Of a stretch of DNA of 64,000 bases, positions 10,501-24,955 are shown piece by piece (positions within the stretch are counted from its first letter, which is position 1; each line of letters starts with the position of its first letter). The position numbers were made by a program, and so were the translations under genes. The stretch is from contig UGUC01000004.1 in NCBI GenBank assembly GCA_900455155.1, positions 434,001 through 498,000 of the forward strand, read 5' to 3'. Below the pieces are notes generated by a model that was not told where the DNA came from, ran no database searches, and saw nothing but the letters and a program-made list of their open reading frames with translations. Source of the stretch: Providencia stuartii (GTDB taxonomy: Bacteria; Pseudomonadota; Gammaproteobacteria; Enterobacterales; Enterobacteriaceae).

Positions 10501-13500
10501 ACCTCTGTTTTAATTTGTCCCATTGCGCTATAGAAACATGATGTTGGAAAGTCGTAAAACGAGGTTGTTCAGTAATGGATGAATTCTTTATCGGTAAATA
10601 TGGGGCAGAAGGTAAATCAGATAATAGATCCTGCCAGTAACACCATGCCATTTTCCACTCATCACTGTTACGATTTGTTTGATTTTTTAAGCAGTAGTCG
10701 CGGAAGGTAAATGTTTGTGGTATTAATTCTTGTCCTGAATAGGCGTTAAATAGATCATCAAACAGAATTTTAAAGCTCATGGTATCAAACTGCAGTAAAT
10801 CTAGATTGATATGTAATCTGTAACAATCGTTATTTAGCCAAGAAATTTCAACTTCAAATAATGGCCATGACTCAGTCGGTAATACCCGATAAGAAAGGGC
10901 TTCCCTTATCTGTGTTAGGCTCTCTTGTTGCTCTTGTTGGGTTAAATTTGTTAGGTCATGTTGAATAAAATGAAAATAAGGAACTTCTTTTAAGATACGT
11001 TGTTGTCCATCATCATCTATGATCATTCTCAACATATCATGACGCTGAATAACTTTATTCCAAGCTTTTTCAAGTGAGGCCGGCTCCCATATATGGCGTT
11101 GACAATCCCATTCAAAAATTGCATGGCAAGCAACGCCTCCGTAGTTAAAGAGGTTTTTACGTCCGATCCAATAGGCGTGTTGAATTGGTGTTAATGGAAA
11201 TGGGGCATATCGTTCTGACTCCATTGTGTGGGAAATGTTGTCTTGATTATGGAGTGCTTCTGTCACAGTAAATTTCTCAGGTGCTGCGGTTCGAATAACT
11301 GAGGCTAAACCAGCAATAGTCATATCATCATAAGATTGTTCAGCGTCAATATTGACCGCAAACTGTTTCTTAATTTCCGCACTGAGATCGAGGAAAGAGA
11401 GAGAATCTAGTCCTAATTGGAATAGTTCAATGTGAGTATCAATATGTTCATCACCAAGACGCAACAGTTGTTTGATACATGCTGTTAGCCACTGTTCTAA
11501 GTTATCACCAACGCGATAATCAACCCTGTTAGGGCTTACCGGCTCTGTTTGATCCGTTTGAGTTGGGGTTTCACAAAGCTGGCGAGTGTGATTAATTTCA
11601 TGGTTATCATAATGATCATTATGATTAGTCTGATGAAATAAAGGCGTTTTTTGTGTCATTAAAGGTGGAGTCGCTAAGCGCATTGCAAGGCGACAAGAGG
11701 TATTATCTAGCAGACAAGCATCTAAATGTGCCAGTCCTTCCTCAGTAGTAAGCGTACTCATACCTTTGTGTTGTAATTTATCATGGAGTTGTTTTTCTGC
11801 CACAAAGCCAACACTTTGCCATGCCCCCCAAGCGATAGAAATGACGGTTAATCCCTTGATATTGCGACGTGCATATTCAGCTAATCCATCTAAATATCCA
11901 CAAGCGAGGGAATGAGCTGCTTGTCCTTCAGAGCCTATAGTTGCAGCGGCAGAGGAGTATAAAATAAGGTAACTGGCATCTGTTTTTTCTAAAGCATCAC
12001 AAAATTGCTTGGCAGATATCGCTTTAACAGAAAATACGTCAGACATACGCTTAGGGGTGAGTTGTGTCATAAGTGCATCATCCAAAATACCTGCACTGTG
12101 TATAAGCCCCTCAATGCCACCTTCATTTTCAAGCTGAGTGAGTGCTGCATGACATTGAGCGTTATCACGACAATCACATGTTAGCCATTTTATTTCTAGC
12201 TGGTTAGATTTCTGTAAGTTATTCATCCAATCTAATGCGCTGCTATCAGCTCGTGGTGCCAAAATAGCGATACGTTTAGCACCTTGCCTTACTAACCAAC
12301 TTGCTGTAATTCGACCTAAGCCTCCAAAACCACCAGTAATAATATGCCAGCGCGGGGATACCATGATGTTCTGCGCTATGATCGTAGAAGATGAGGGCAG
12401 TGGGGTTAATTGTGGTAAGTAGCAGCAATGGTTACGAACAATAATTTCATTATTACCTTGTTCTATTTGTATAAAAGCAGGAACTAATTCAGACCATGAG
12501 GCATTTATACCTAAATCAACAATGGCAATTAACCTTGAGCTATATTCTTTTTGAATAGTTTTTAATAAACTTCGAATACTACGTTGTGCTGGATTAACCG
12601 TTTCTATGGCAGTTAATGCCCAGGCTTGTTGCGTGATAACAACAAACCCATCAGACGATGACAGTAATATTTGGCGGATCTGCTCGGCGATAATTAAAGG
12701 ATCTGCAAGGTTGGCAACGATTAATTGATTTTCGCCCTGTTCAGAAAGACATCCAATAGCGGATAAAATAGCTGTGATTTCAGAAGGCAATGTTTGTTGA
12801 TGGTTAAATATTAATGTTGGCTTGATAAGATCTTGTTCCACACAAGGTGTTAATTGCCATTGGTAGTGTGAACTTTGTTGTATCTTGGTGTCACTAGGTA
12901 ACTCTTGATCAAAGTGATCGTTTTCTGTCGAAACACTGGCGAGAATAATATGTTCACACATATCTTTGGTTTCTGGTAATGCATCAGGTAACCAGCGAAT
13001 ATGTTGAAATCCTGCTAAGCGACACTGTTGATGCCATAATTCTGGTGATAAAAATAGTTTTCCTTTACGGATCTTTTCATCATGGAGGGGTAACACCAGT
13101 GGGCCAAAAACAAAATCAAATAAGCGAGCTTGTTTGGTTATTTCGCGCATAAGCAAATGACCATTGGAACGCAGTAAAGTACGAAGAGCAGTTAATGTAT
13201 CTCCAATATGTTGAGTGGCATGAATAACATTAGCAGCAATAATAATGTCATAATAATCAGATTGAAAACCTTGTATTTCAGGGGATTGTTGTAAATTGAA
13301 CTCTCGATAGTTAACAAATGAATATTGACTAAATTTTTGTGCGGCACGTCGGGTGAAGATAGGTGAAATATCGGTAAATTCGTATTCAACATGTTGTATG
13401 GTTGATAAAATAGGTAGCAGCCAAGAGGTGGTTCCTCCCGTGCCACCACCGACTTCAATAATTCGCAAAGGCTTAGCCACAGTGGGCTGGTAGTGAGAAA

Positions 13501-16500
13501 GTAATCCTTTAAGTACCGCGGCAGCAATTTGGTTAAAATAACGACCAAAACTAAAATCTTGATAGAGAACTTCAACACCTTGAGATGCACCTTCAGGAAA
13601 GATCACTGAAACAGGTTCAATCACGCCTGTCATCATATCGTAGAGTTGCTCTCCTGCTCGCTTGACGGTGTCAGGAATAGATTGAAGACCTTCGCTATCT
13701 AATTGTAATTGATGGAATAATAATGGTAATTTATCACTAGAAATAGATTTTATTTTTTTATAGTAGTTGTGCTGATTTATCTGTTGGTAAATATAATATC
13801 CATCCTCAACACAGGCCTCTAATAAACGTACTAATAATTGATAATAGCGGGGTAAAATGCGTCCTGCTCGCATAATATCGATTACAGACATGGGGGTATT
13901 CAACTCATGGCCTAAACACGAGCATATCATTTTATCGACGTAATAATTATGTAAAGTGGTAAGTGTTGAATTAAATGAGTTTAAACGAGGAAGATCGAGT
14001 GTTGTAAGCGCTTTTAATGCCGTTTCACGACCTTGGCTAATAGGTAAATCAAATGCGCTTTTTTGTGGTTGATATTTTTCACTATCCTTTTTTTCATACC
14101 AATAATATTGTTTTTCAAAGGGATAGAGAGGTAATGGTATATAACTTCCTTGAGTTTTAAACAGTGACTGCCATGGTAAATCATAGCCTGCAATAAATAG
14201 GGTTGTTGCAGCCTGTTGTTTCATCTGAATTTCATCAACTCCCATTCTGGCAGTTGGTATCCAACTAATCTCAGTAATGCCTTCACGTTCACCAAGATCA
14301 CTTAATACAGAAGTTGGTCCTAATTCCATAGCATGGGTGACACCATGATTGACTAACGTTTGTATTGCATCTTGATACATAACTGTATTGCGTAGTTGCT
14401 GAGCCCAATATGATGGATGTTGAAGTTCTTTTTGAGAAATTAATTGCCCTGTATAGCCTGAGACTAAGGCTATTTTTCCTTGTGAGGCTGATAATGACTC
14501 AGTAAATTCCATCAATTGATCAAGAATATTATCAATATAAGAGGTATGAGCAGCACACACGTTATTCATTTCTCTAAATCGAATATTCTTTGCTTTCAAT
14601 ATTTGAGTAAACTTTTGCATATCATCGGGTTGCCCCGCGAATGATAAGTTGTTATGGCCATTAATTGCAGCTAATTCAACATGACATTGTTTAGCAATGA
14701 TTTGAATATCTTGATATTCTGCAAATACAGCAATCATTTCACCATTAACATGACTTTCCATTAATTGTCCACTATATACAGCAAGTGGCATCATTTGTTC
14801 GATTGTATAGAAACCAGCGATAACGGCTGCGGCATATTCTCCGCAAGAATGACCTACAATTATTTCAGGTAAAATACCGATTGCTCGCCAATGTGCTGCC
14901 ATTGCGATTTCATAGGCGACAATAGCCGCTTGAATATAACTGGCATTAACAAGTTTATCGCTATGTAGGCCAAACATGACTTCTTTTAACGGAAATGTTA
15001 AGTGTTGCAGGCATGCTTGCTCACAACGATCGATTGTTTCGGCAAATGTTGTTGAATGTTGGTACATCACTTTACCCATAGCAGGATATTGTGATCCCAT
15101 ACCAGAAAATAGCCACGCTATTTTCTTATTTGTTGATGTATGACCATATTGTATTAAAGAATCAGCACTTCCTTGAGAGAAAGCTAACAGTGAAATATCA
15201 CTCTCACTTGTTAAGGGGATAGATAAGCGCCATGGTAAGTTGAGTTGTCTTTGCTGTAATGCATTATGAGCCAGAATGTTTGCTGGGGTAATTTTTATTA
15301 ATGGTGCATAATCACCAGCAAGTTTTTTTAGACTCTCTTTTGTGGCGGCACTAAGCAATAATGAGTATTCAAAATTATTGTCTACCTCTTGTTCAGGTTT
15401 GATTGATACTAATGAGTCAGGCAATGATTGCACAATGATATGACAGTTTGTTCCACCAATACCAAATGAAGAAACACCAGCAGTTCGTATTCTGCTAGAC
15501 CAAGCTTTAGGGTTTTTAGGAATGTAGAACGGGCTTTTTTCTATTTGTAATTGAGGATTTGGGTGATTAAAATGCATAGATGGAGGAATAAGTGCTTTAT
15601 TTACCGCTAATATCGTTTTAATTAGGCCAGTGATACCTGCTGCTGTATCCAGATGTCCGATATTGCCTTTAACTGAGCCAATAGCGCATTTAGAAGCAGT
15701 AAGAGAGCGATCAGCGAAAACCTGACATAATGCACTAAACTCAATTGGATCACCTAATGGTGTAGCTGTTGCGTGTGCTTCAATAAGTTCAATATCTTCA
15801 TTTTTAATATCGGCCAGTTGTATTGCTTCTCTAATAACTGAAACTTGGCCTGCTACGGAGGGAGCTGTGAATCCCGCTTTTTGATGACCATCATTATTAA
15901 TGGCACTACCACGTAATACAGCAATAATTGTGTTTCCATCCACTAAGGCATCTTCAAGACGACGTAACACTACAATACCAAATCCATTACCAGCAAAAGT
16001 ACCGTTTGCCTCTGCATCAAAAGGACGACAAATACCATCTGGTGAGAAGATCATGCCTTTCTGATATAGATAACCACCGGTTTGTGGAAATGTGATACCA
16101 ATTCCACCAGCAATAGCCATACTGCATTCACCAGAGCGTAAAACTTTCACAAGCCATATGTACGGCAACTAAGGAGCTAGAACAAGCGGTTTGTATAGTT
16201 AATGCTGGACCAGTTAAATTTAATTTATATGCAATACGTGTTGCGAGATAGTCTTTATCATTCCCTAATAATTTTTGCATGCCACGGACATGGCCAATAT
16301 TGTGCAATGCTAAATCTTGCTGGGCAGGATAGCTGCTCATTCTTGCTGAAGCAAAAACGCCTGTTTTGATGGTTATATTGCAAGGGGCATATCCAGCATG
16401 CTCTAAAGCATGCCAAGCACCTTGTAAAAAAATTCTTTGCTGGGGATCGATAAGTTCAGGCTTCTGAGCGTGAATAATTAAATAGAGTAGCGTCAAAATA

Positions 16501-16731
16501 TTCCGCTTCATCTAACGGCGCGCCACGATTAACAAAATCAGGTGAATGATAAGTTTGTTCAGCGACACCTGCGGCTTTTAGTTCTTCTTCAGAAAAAAGA
16601 CGAGAGCTATCGTGTTTATTAATTATGTTATGCCAAAATTGATCAATATTTTGTGCATCAGGGAAGCGACCAGAAAGACCAATAACAGCTATAGGTTCAC
16701 TATTACCATAGAAAGTTTCAAAATTCAGCAT
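7514..16731 (-). CDS. nrpS: HMWP1-like hybrid PKS/NRPS NrpS
   Basis: Giant cytoplasmic synthetase extending the chain with one malonyl and one cysteine unit and releasing it. The reconstructed length is about 3,071 aa, close to HMWP1. Domains: KS (active site TACSSSL near 175, KGNIGHLD later); AT near 535-830 (GHSCGEYAA); methyltransferase near 1090 (IEVGGGTGG); KR near 1467 (TGGFGGLGR); ACP near 1774 (LGLDSLSF); cyclization domain with DLLQFDTMS near 1977; second methyltransferase near 2530 (LEIGAGTGA); PCP near 2795 (SGGDSL); thioesterase near 2925 (GWSYG). This is the KS-AT-MT-KR-ACP-Cy-MT-PCP-TE order of HMWP1. The KS histidine motif reads EAHATATPLGDP rather than the usual EAHGTGT. The frame breaks at 16459-16460 (GG) and 16140-16143 (A4), both inside the KS domain; one fewer base at each restores it. 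Confidence 0.92.
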
Positions 16732-16743
16732 GATTAATATCCT

Positions 16744-19700
16744 TTATCTACTATGAGTTCGTAGTTGTAACCGTTTCTTTCTCTTGTTTTTGTGTTTGTC
16801 TCGGTCGGAATATTGCTCACATGTTGGTGAAGTGTTTTGCCAAAGCAATTGCGCTAATGTACTTAGATTTGGACTAGCGAACAGATCAGTAATTGTAATA
16901 TGGCTATAGCCATTTTTTTGTAGTGCTGCATGAAGTTGAACCAATTGTAAAGAGCTGGCACCTGCTTCGAAAAAAATTTGTTTCAGGTGCTAACGTTATT
17001 CCAATAACTTGCTTAACAAGTTGTTGTAGTTTTTGTATTGTCTGACCTGTTTTTTGTGTATCAGTAGATTGTTTATAATGTGTGTTTTGATTATTTTTGG
17101 CATTGAAAAACTGGGGTGATGACGAGATTATTGCATCTTGGTATAAGTTTATTTAGTGGCAATTGCCAAGATTGTGGTTCAGTAGCCAGTTTAGTGAGTA
17201 TATGTTCATATTGCTGGAACATGGAAAAAATGGTTGTGTAGTCAAATAATTGTTCGACAAAATCCCAGTTTAAATATAATTCACCGTCTGACTCATATAC
17301 TTGATGATCTAGCCATGTTTGTGGTGTTTGTGATATTCCCCAAACAGGTTTTAGCCATGAATGATGAGAAAGAAAACCTTCATCATGTTTATAGCCCAAT
17401 GCACAGGTAAAAACGACAGGTATCTCTATATGAGACATCTGTCGTTGAATTGCCATTTCACGCATTACTTTAATGGCTGAAACACTACGATGTTGCATAT
17501 CTTTATGTAAACGTTTTTGCATCATTGAGATACTGTTTGACCAAAGATCACAGGTATACCAATCGAGTAATTGTAATGAGGTAAAATCACCAAGTACTTC
17601 ATTTATTTGAGGATGTACAGGATGCCGATTAAATAATGTCAAATTAATTGTTAACTCAGGGCTTTTACTCCATGCGGATAATGTGGCGCAATAAGCAGCA
17701 ATCAAAAGTGCTGCTGGCGTAACATTATTTTGCTGAGCAACTTGTTGTAGTGCTTGCCAAACAGAAGTAGATAATGATGTTTGTAAACGCGAGAAGCGAG
17801 GTTGCACAATCTGTGCTGGATCTTTTATTAGTGGCAATTGTGGGGCTGGTGGTAATTGTGGTAAACGCGTTAACCAATATTCCCAATCATTTTGTGTGTT
17901 AATCGGATAGGCATCACAATCAATATAATCTCGAAAAGTAATATCTAGAGGGATAAATTGGTGATTTGGCTCCATATACAGTGTTTTTAGCTCACTGAAA
18001 AATATCTGCATACTCATTCCATCAAGGAATAAGTTATCAAGGCTAATAAAAATATGATCTGGTTGTTCTTTGGTCTTGATAACTTGAATAGTAAATAAAG
18101 GCCAAATTTCTGGATCATAAACAATGTTAGCAAGTTGAGCTCGTAATACTAGAAAAGCGTCACTTTTTTCTGTAGGGATATAATGCGTTTTAACGGAATA
18201 ATAAGGAACTTTTTTAAGTACTTGTTGTTGTCCATTAATAATGACACCACGTAACATATCATGACGAGAAATCAACTGATTAATTGTACGTTCTAATTTA
18301 GGTACATCTAAATTTTCCGCTATAAAATGGATAAAAAAATGTGTACCAACACCCCCAAGTGTAAAATTATTTTGCCGTCCAACTAAGTAAGCTTGCTGAA
18401 TATCAGTGAGTGGAAATGGATTGTATCTATACGCCTCGTTATGTGAAATTGCTGGCTGTTTTTCGAAAACTTCGCTCTGCTTTATATTTTGTGCAAAATC
18501 AGAAAGGATCGGATAAGCAAAGATATGCTCCAGTTCAACTTGGTAGCCAATATGGTTTAAATCAGAGATCAATCGAATAGCAACTAGGCTATCTCCCCCT
18601 TCACGAAAGAAATGACTGTGACGGTGTATCTTGTTGGTGCCAAGGAGCTTTTTGCCATATTGTTATGATGATCTGTTCTTTACCATTGATAGGTTGTTGA
18701 TTTAGGTATTCTTCTTGGTATTCCTGACAATACAATTTTAATGATTGGTTATCTATTTTGCCATTTGCGGTTAAGGGGAACTCAGTTAGAAAATAAATAT
18801 GTTTTGGGATCATATAGTCTGGTAAAAATTGGCGCAAATCATGCTCTAGCTTATTTTTATCTGGTAAATAAATTTTTTCTGGTGCTTGGTATAACTGTGT
18901 CAATATTTCGCCGTTAACTCCTTCACTTTTATAAGTCGCAGTAGAAGCGCTAAAGATATCTTTGCATTTTTTTGCTGTTAATAATTCATCAGCAGGATCA
19001 CTACCATTTTGTTGTAATAAAGAGATGCTTATCAGTGATTGTGCAGGGGCATGTAACACTTCTTGTATAAAAATCATTCCACTCGGAGCACAGAGTGAAA
19101 CGAATTTTTGTATCTCTTTTTGTGGGCTGTCTAATCGATGAAGATAATTGTTCATCCAAATGATATCTGCACTATATCGATTTTTATGAAGAAATACTTC
19201 TGTAAGAGGCTCAGCATAACTATTTTGATAATCTGATAAATTTTGGTTAGCTTGCGTTACCATTGAAAGAGACTCATCAGTTAGCAGTAGGGTAACCATA
19301 TTAGTGGGTAATCGTTGCAGAATATAATTTGCTGAAATACCGCTTCTAGCACCTAATTGAATGATTTTTATTGGCCTTTTTAGTGAATGATGAAGTTCTC
19401 TTATTTGTTGTAGTAAATTTTCTAAGGAGTAGTGCATTCCATCAATACGCATAGTGACTTGTTCTGGTGACCAATAGGGATCATCAAATAGTGTTAGAGC
19501 TGATTTTTTACCTTTGAGTATGTCTGTTAAATTGTTTTTGTGGCGCTGCAAATTTTCTATTAGCGTTCGCTGGGTACTATTAGTTGGGGGGGAATTGAGT
19601 GTAGTTTGTGGATATTGTGCTATTAAATTTAGCCAATTAGCCATTAATGACTGATAGCTAGCGATAATGCTATGGTCATCTGCTGATTTTTTTTCTGACA

Positions 19701-22700
19701 AGAGGTTGTCGAAATCAATATTTTGTTCAGTAAGATAATCATATAAAAATCCAGCTATGATTGCCGTTTCTTGGGATTGTTGTTGTACATTTATTGGGGT
19801 TGAGCGCAGATAGTAGAGGGGAGAAAAGGTGCTATTTGAACTGATAATATCCTGGTAATTACCCGAATTTAGTATCACAAAAGAGTGTAATGCTTTTTCT
19901 TTATTACCATTACCAAGGCATAGTGTAATCGCATTTTGCACACCCTGAAGCTTATTGAATGCAGCATCAATTTCCCCTGGTTCTATACGGTATCCGCCAA
20001 TCTTAACTTGGCGGTCACGTCTTCCTAAAAATTCAAGTATACCGCCAGGGAGATATCTTCCCATATCACCTGTTTTATACCAATTTTCACCATTTTGTTT
20101 TACAAACTGTTGTGCTGTTTTTTCGGGATCGTTTAGGTAGCCTAACGCAACGCCTGCACCACCAATCCAAAGTTCTCCTGATACCCAATCAGGGCAATCT
20201 TCTCCTCTAGCATTAACAATACGATAACGTTGGTTGGATAAAGGATATCCATAAGGTATCGAGCTCCAGGATGGGTCTAATGTTGTGACATTAAAATAGT
20301 TAGACCAAATAGCGGCTTCTGTGGCACCTCCCATGGCGACTATTTGTCCATCAGGGCAGAAATTATAGTAACGTGTCGGGAGATCAAGCCCAATCCAATC
20401 TCCAGAGAGATAGATTAATAGCAGCGATTGTGGAATGGATGACCCTATTCCTTCTGCATAGGTTAGTAACATATCAAACAGTGCAGGTACGCTGTTCCAA
20501 AGTGTTATTTTATGTTGGTTAATAAGTCGTAACCATGCATCAGGATTACGGCGCTCATCTTCTTTAACTAATACAAGAGTCCCTCCGGCATTTAAAACAC
20601 CGAAAATATCATAAACAGACAGATCAAAATGTAGTGCTGATATGGCAAGTACCCGATCTTTGTCTGAAATGTTATATCGCCGATTGAGATCAAGGCAGGT
20701 ATTCATTGCGCTGGCATGGGATACAACAACACCTTTAGGCTCTCCAGTAGAACCTGAAGTATAAATAACATAAGCTGCTTGATGAGGAGATATATCTATA
20801 TTGTGTAGTGGTTTATTCTCGGAGGGTTGAACTTTTTGCCAAACAATCCTGTTACAAAATGTAGCATAGATTGAATAGGATGGATCGCTATCAGATACGA
20901 TGAGTAATGAAAGCTGAGCATTTTTAGCAATGCGGTTTATACGTTCTTCTGGTTGTAGTACATCAATCGGAACATAAGTTCCCCCCATTAATAAAATAGC
21001 CAGAACGCTAATGATTTGCCCTACTCCTTTTGGCATACATACACCAATTCTGTCTTCTGGTTTATAACCTTGTTGTATTATTTGATCACTGAGTATTGTT
21101 GCTTTAGATAATAATTTTTTGTAGCTCCATTCCTGAGAGTCGATATCAATGACAGCAATTTTTGATGAATTTGAATAATTATGGAAAATAGACTTATGCA
21201 GTGTATGTGGTAATAGTGAATTATCTTTTTTGATAACTGATATTCTATTTTTTAATTGTTTTTTAGGAATTAAATCAGGTTGGGTTTCAATCCAGGCATT
21301 AGGATCGTTGGCAAGTTGGCGTATACGAGAAATATAAACATCAAATATTGTTGTTATAACATCATTCCGGAACAAGTCATTGTTATAATCCCACTGTAAA
21401 ACAATATTTCCACTTTTGTTAATTGCCATGTGATCAAGCCAAACTTGTGGGGTTTGTGATATTCCCCATCCTATAGAACCTAATACAGATTCTATATTTT
21501 TATCAATAAGTGGTTGATTAATATGGCTAGTAAAGACAACAGGACACCCATAAGGATGGGTGCCATTTTTACGAAGGTCTCTAATGATATCAATACCAGA
21601 ATAATCAGAATGTTGCCAAGCTTCAATAAATGTATTTTGATTGTCTTTAGATAATGAAATTAATGGTCGATTGTCTGTTTTCATTTCTAAAAGAATGACA
21701 TTAGTAAAATCAGCTATAATATTATTAACTGCAGGGGCTAATGGCTTTCTATCAAATAATGTAAAGTTGAGTAATAAGCTATTTTGGCCAGTCCATCTTG
21801 CAAGTACAGATGAGAAACAGGTTGCTAATGCAATGGAAGGTGTAATATTATTTTCTTTAGCCAAATTACTAAAGTTTTTCCATTCTTTTGAGCTAAATGT
21901 CCAGCTAAGGCGTTTAATTTTTATTTTATTTATTTTTTCTGGATCCATATATAATGGCAGAAGAGGAGAGTCTGGTAGGTTTGGGATTTTATTTTTCCAA
22001 TATTGATATGCTGATTCTTTGTTTTCATACTGTTTTTTATCTTGTAAATAATGGTAAAAGTCATAGTGCTCATCTAACTGAGGCAGTATTTCTCCGCTCA
22101 ATAATAAACAAAGTTCAGTAAAGAGTAATGAATAACTTGTACCATCTGCAATCAACATATCAATATTAGTACATAAACGATATCTGTTGTTAGGTAGCGA
22201 TATCATGTGAAAATCAATTAACTGACCGCTTTCAACATTTAGTACCTGATGGCTTAATTTTTCCCGTAATTGTAAAAGTTTTTTCTCATACTCATCTTTT
22301 GGTAATTTACTAAAATCATGATATGTAACATATTTTCTATTTGGGTTAGGAGACCAAAATTGTGTACCCTGTTGGTGAAATACTATATTCAACATGGGAT
22401 GACGTTTTGATAATAATACTAATGCTTTCTCTAGACTTTCCGGAGTAAATTTAGGGGTGCCATCAAATTCTTGATAAATTTGGCAAGCAACACCACCAAG
22501 AGTTTGTTTATTCAAACGGCCGACAAAATAGGCATGTTGTATAGGTGTAAGTGAAAACTCACCAGCATTTTTTATTGTTTTATGTGTATATATATTATCT
22601 TTTCTTTCTTTTTTATTTATATCTGATTTTTTTAATATTTTATACCATCCTTTTATTGTTGGATTTAAATACAAATCTTTTAATGTTATAGCATAACCAT

Positions 22701-22851
22701 TTTTTTGGAAAATATATAAACATTGCATAAATCCAATTGAATCAAGACCTAATTTTATCAGATTGTCCTTATCTGAAAATTTATTTTTGTCAATGTTTAT
22801 TTGCTTGGAACATAATTCTTTTATGTTATTAATATCACTTAATATTTTCAT
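16744..22851 (-). CDS. nrpR: HMWP2-like nonribosomal peptide synthetase NrpR
   Basis: Starts the siderophore chain: an aryl carrier receives the starter acid and two cyclization domains condense and cyclise cysteines. The reconstructed length is about 2,034 aa, essentially that of HMWP2. Order: ArCP (LGLDSIGF near 37), Cy1 (DMLIADGTS near 232), adenylation domain (YTSGSTGEPKG near 700; RDRQVKIGGYRIEPGEID near 950), an embedded methyltransferase-like insert (IIQLGARSG near 1167), adenylation tail PLTANGKID near 1362, PCP1 (FFREGGDSL), Cy2 (DNLFLDGMS near 1604), PCP2 (FFEAGASSL near 1963). The frame breaks at 18649-18653 (T5), 17113-17116 (G4) and 16970-16976 (A7); one base less at each gives one protein. 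The embedded insert has a poor SAM motif, as in HMWP2. Lies 13 bp before nrpS. Confidence 0.9.
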
Positions 22852-22871
22852 TTCTATACCTTAATTATGAG

Positions 22872-23610
22872 TTATTTATGGCGGAGGATTGCCATTGGTA
22901 CAGTACTTGAGCTAATGTTTTCATGGACCAATCCTTCTCTTGATGCCTCCTTAATTACTTGTTCAATTCCAAAAGTATACCAATCTCTTTCTATATTAAA
23001 ATTTCGTATGACTTTATCGTCTTCTATGATTTTAAAATTCATATTCCAACGAATAGCCTCTTGATCTATAGGTTTGCCACTTAAATAAATTTCATAGATA
23101 TGGTTCCCTATTTTTTTACTATTTAATAGTATCTTAGAAATGTTACAAGGCGTATTAAACGGCATTGTATCTACCAAAATAGCACCTTTTTTTTCTAGCC
23201 CATTTGCAAGCTTATTCCATAATATTTTTCTATCATTCTGATTAAAATATCCTATACAGCCACATATAATAGCGGCAGAAAATGATTTTGGTAGAATGGT
23301 ATTTTGAAATGTATCAGCAATCACAGTTACTTGGTGTTGTATTTCAGGTAACATCATAATTCTTGTCATTAGGCCAATACGCATAGATGCAGACGGTTCA
23401 ATTGCAAAAAATATGTATGTCTGGAAACATTTGCGCAATTATACTTAATTCTTGGCCAGTGCCGGAACCTATATTTAACCAGTTGCCTGTTTTTACTCCC
23501 ATAAACTTCAAGGATTTTATAAATGTATCTTTACGAGTTTCCCAATGAGGTTCGCTTAAAATATCATACATTTCAGCAGACTGAGTATAATAATCTTCAT
23601 AGTTATCCAT
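22872..23610 (-). CDS. nrpY: SAM-dependent methyltransferase NrpY, one frame break
   Basis: Class I methyltransferase of about 245 aa with the SAM-binding motif WLNIGSGTGQELSII near residue 45 and a motif II/III region AAIICGCIGYFNQNDRKILW. The frame breaks in an A6 run at 23406-23411; five A would join DIHIF to AIEPSASMRIGL. It lies 20 bp before nrpR and 31 bp after nrpX on the same strand, so it belongs to the operon. The substrate is not known from sequence. It may add a methyl group to the siderophore, or act like the small methyltransferases that accompany some NRPS clusters; the yersiniabactin cluster itself has no counterpart, which sets this operon apart. Confidence 0.8.
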
Positions 23611-23641
23611 TCTGTAATTACCTTATTCAATTTCCTACTAA

Positions 23642-24955
23642 TTATACATATTGCTCAAAATTGTTTGATGAAATATTTAGTTTAAGGCGTTTTTTTATTA
23701 ATTTAATGGAAATTAGTACTGCGATAAAAGTATAAATAGATGATATTGCAAAAACAAAATGATAAGACCAGTTTTCCGCTGTCCAAGTGCCTAATAGAGT
23801 AGCAATGATTGCTGTAAAAGCATTTGTACATTGGAAAATAGTGAAATCAATACCAGCTTGTTTCAATGAAGATAAGCTCATTAAACCAGTGTAAAAAGAA
23901 ACTAGTCCTGCAGAAAAAAGAATATATTTGAACCCTATAAGTAAAAAAAGTATTTCATGTGGGATATATTTTATTCCTATAGCCATGGATATGAAAGTAA
24001 AAATTAAACCTTGTAAACCATAGGTAATGAAAATTGATTTCCATATGCCAAATACTTTTATTAATATACCACCTAAAAGTGTTCCAAATAGGCTTGCACA
24101 AAAATTGAAGCTTCCTATTAATAGTGCAATATTATTTAATGTAATATTTATATCTATTAATAGAGGTCCGGTAATCATATCTGTGATTCTGTTACCTCCT
24201 TCTAATAAAACTACTAATAAAATACCAATTCTTACCTCTTTTCGATTAAATGCATATGATAATTTGGGTATATGGTAAGTTTCAGATGTGGTTAGTCTAT
24301 CTGATTCTTTAAAGTAGAGTGTTGGAATTGTAAGTAATATGATGGTTAGAGCTGATATAGCAAATGCAGTATTTAAGCTAAAATAACTGGAAATTAATAA
24401 AAAACCACTAGTGCCTAATAATGCTCCTATTTCTCCTCCGCCAACTTGGGCAATATTTCCCCACCCTCTATTACTTGCCTTAATCTGTTCTACCGCCATG
24501 CCATCACATGCAATGTCAATAGTCGATGTTAAGAATGCACATAGGATAAATATTCCAAAAATCCAAAGATTATTCAGTTTGCTTATATTATCGTTAGGGT
24601 TTATTAGAATAAGTAAAAAAACTAAAAGAGCAACCAATGATTGACCAATAAGAATCAAGTTACGTGAACGGCGAAATTTTTTTCCAAAAGGTAATCTCAG
24701 GCGTTCAATAAATGGAGACCATAAAAATTTAAGTGTCCAAGGAAGCATAAAAAGTGAAGTCAATCCAATTAAAGAGAGAGAAAATCCTTCACTTCTTAGT
24801 AAGGTTGGTACAGATTGCATGATAATCATTGATATAAGGGTTTGGGTGATATAAACCCCACCTATAGCCATAATGATCCTTCTGTTGGCTGATAACTCAT
24901 AACAGATTGATTTATAGCAGCAATGATCCTTTTGTTTTTTGTCATTGGTTTGCAC
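23642..24955 (-). CDS. nrpX: Major facilitator transporter NrpX (YbtX-like)
   Basis: First gene of the nrp operon. The 437-aa protein has about 12 hydrophobic segments, the loop LPWTLKFLWSPFIERLRLPF near residue 70 and AVEQIKASNRGWGNIAQVGG near 155, typical of the YbtX/AmpG-like branch of MFS proteins. In the inner membrane it may export the siderophore or help import; the role of YbtX itself is not settled. Its start faces the TonB receptor gene across a 172-bp intergenic region with a Fur-like palindrome. Frame intact. The symbol follows the nrpXYRSUTABG order. Confidence 0.8.
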   Translation of the reverse strand: MQTNDKKQKDHCCYKSICYELSANRRIIMAIGGVYITQTLISMIIMQSVPTLLRSEGFSLSLIGLTSLFMLPWTLKFLWSPFIERLRLPFGKKFRRSRNLILIGQSLVALLVFLLILINPNDNISKLNNLWIFGIFILCAFLTSTIDIACDGMAVEQIKASNRGWGNIAQVGGGEIGALLGTSGFLLISSYFSLNTAFAISALTIILLTIPTLYFKESDRLTTSETYHIPKLSYAFNRKEVRIGILLVVLLEGGNRITDMITGPLLIDINITLNNIALLIGSFNFCASLFGTLLGGILIKVFGIWKSIFITYGLQGLIFTFISMAIGIKYIPHEILFLLIGFKYILFSAGLVSFYTGLMSLSSLKQAGIDFTIFQCTNAFTAIIATLLGTWTAENWSYHFVFAISSIYTFIAVLISIKLIKKRLKLNISSNNFEQYV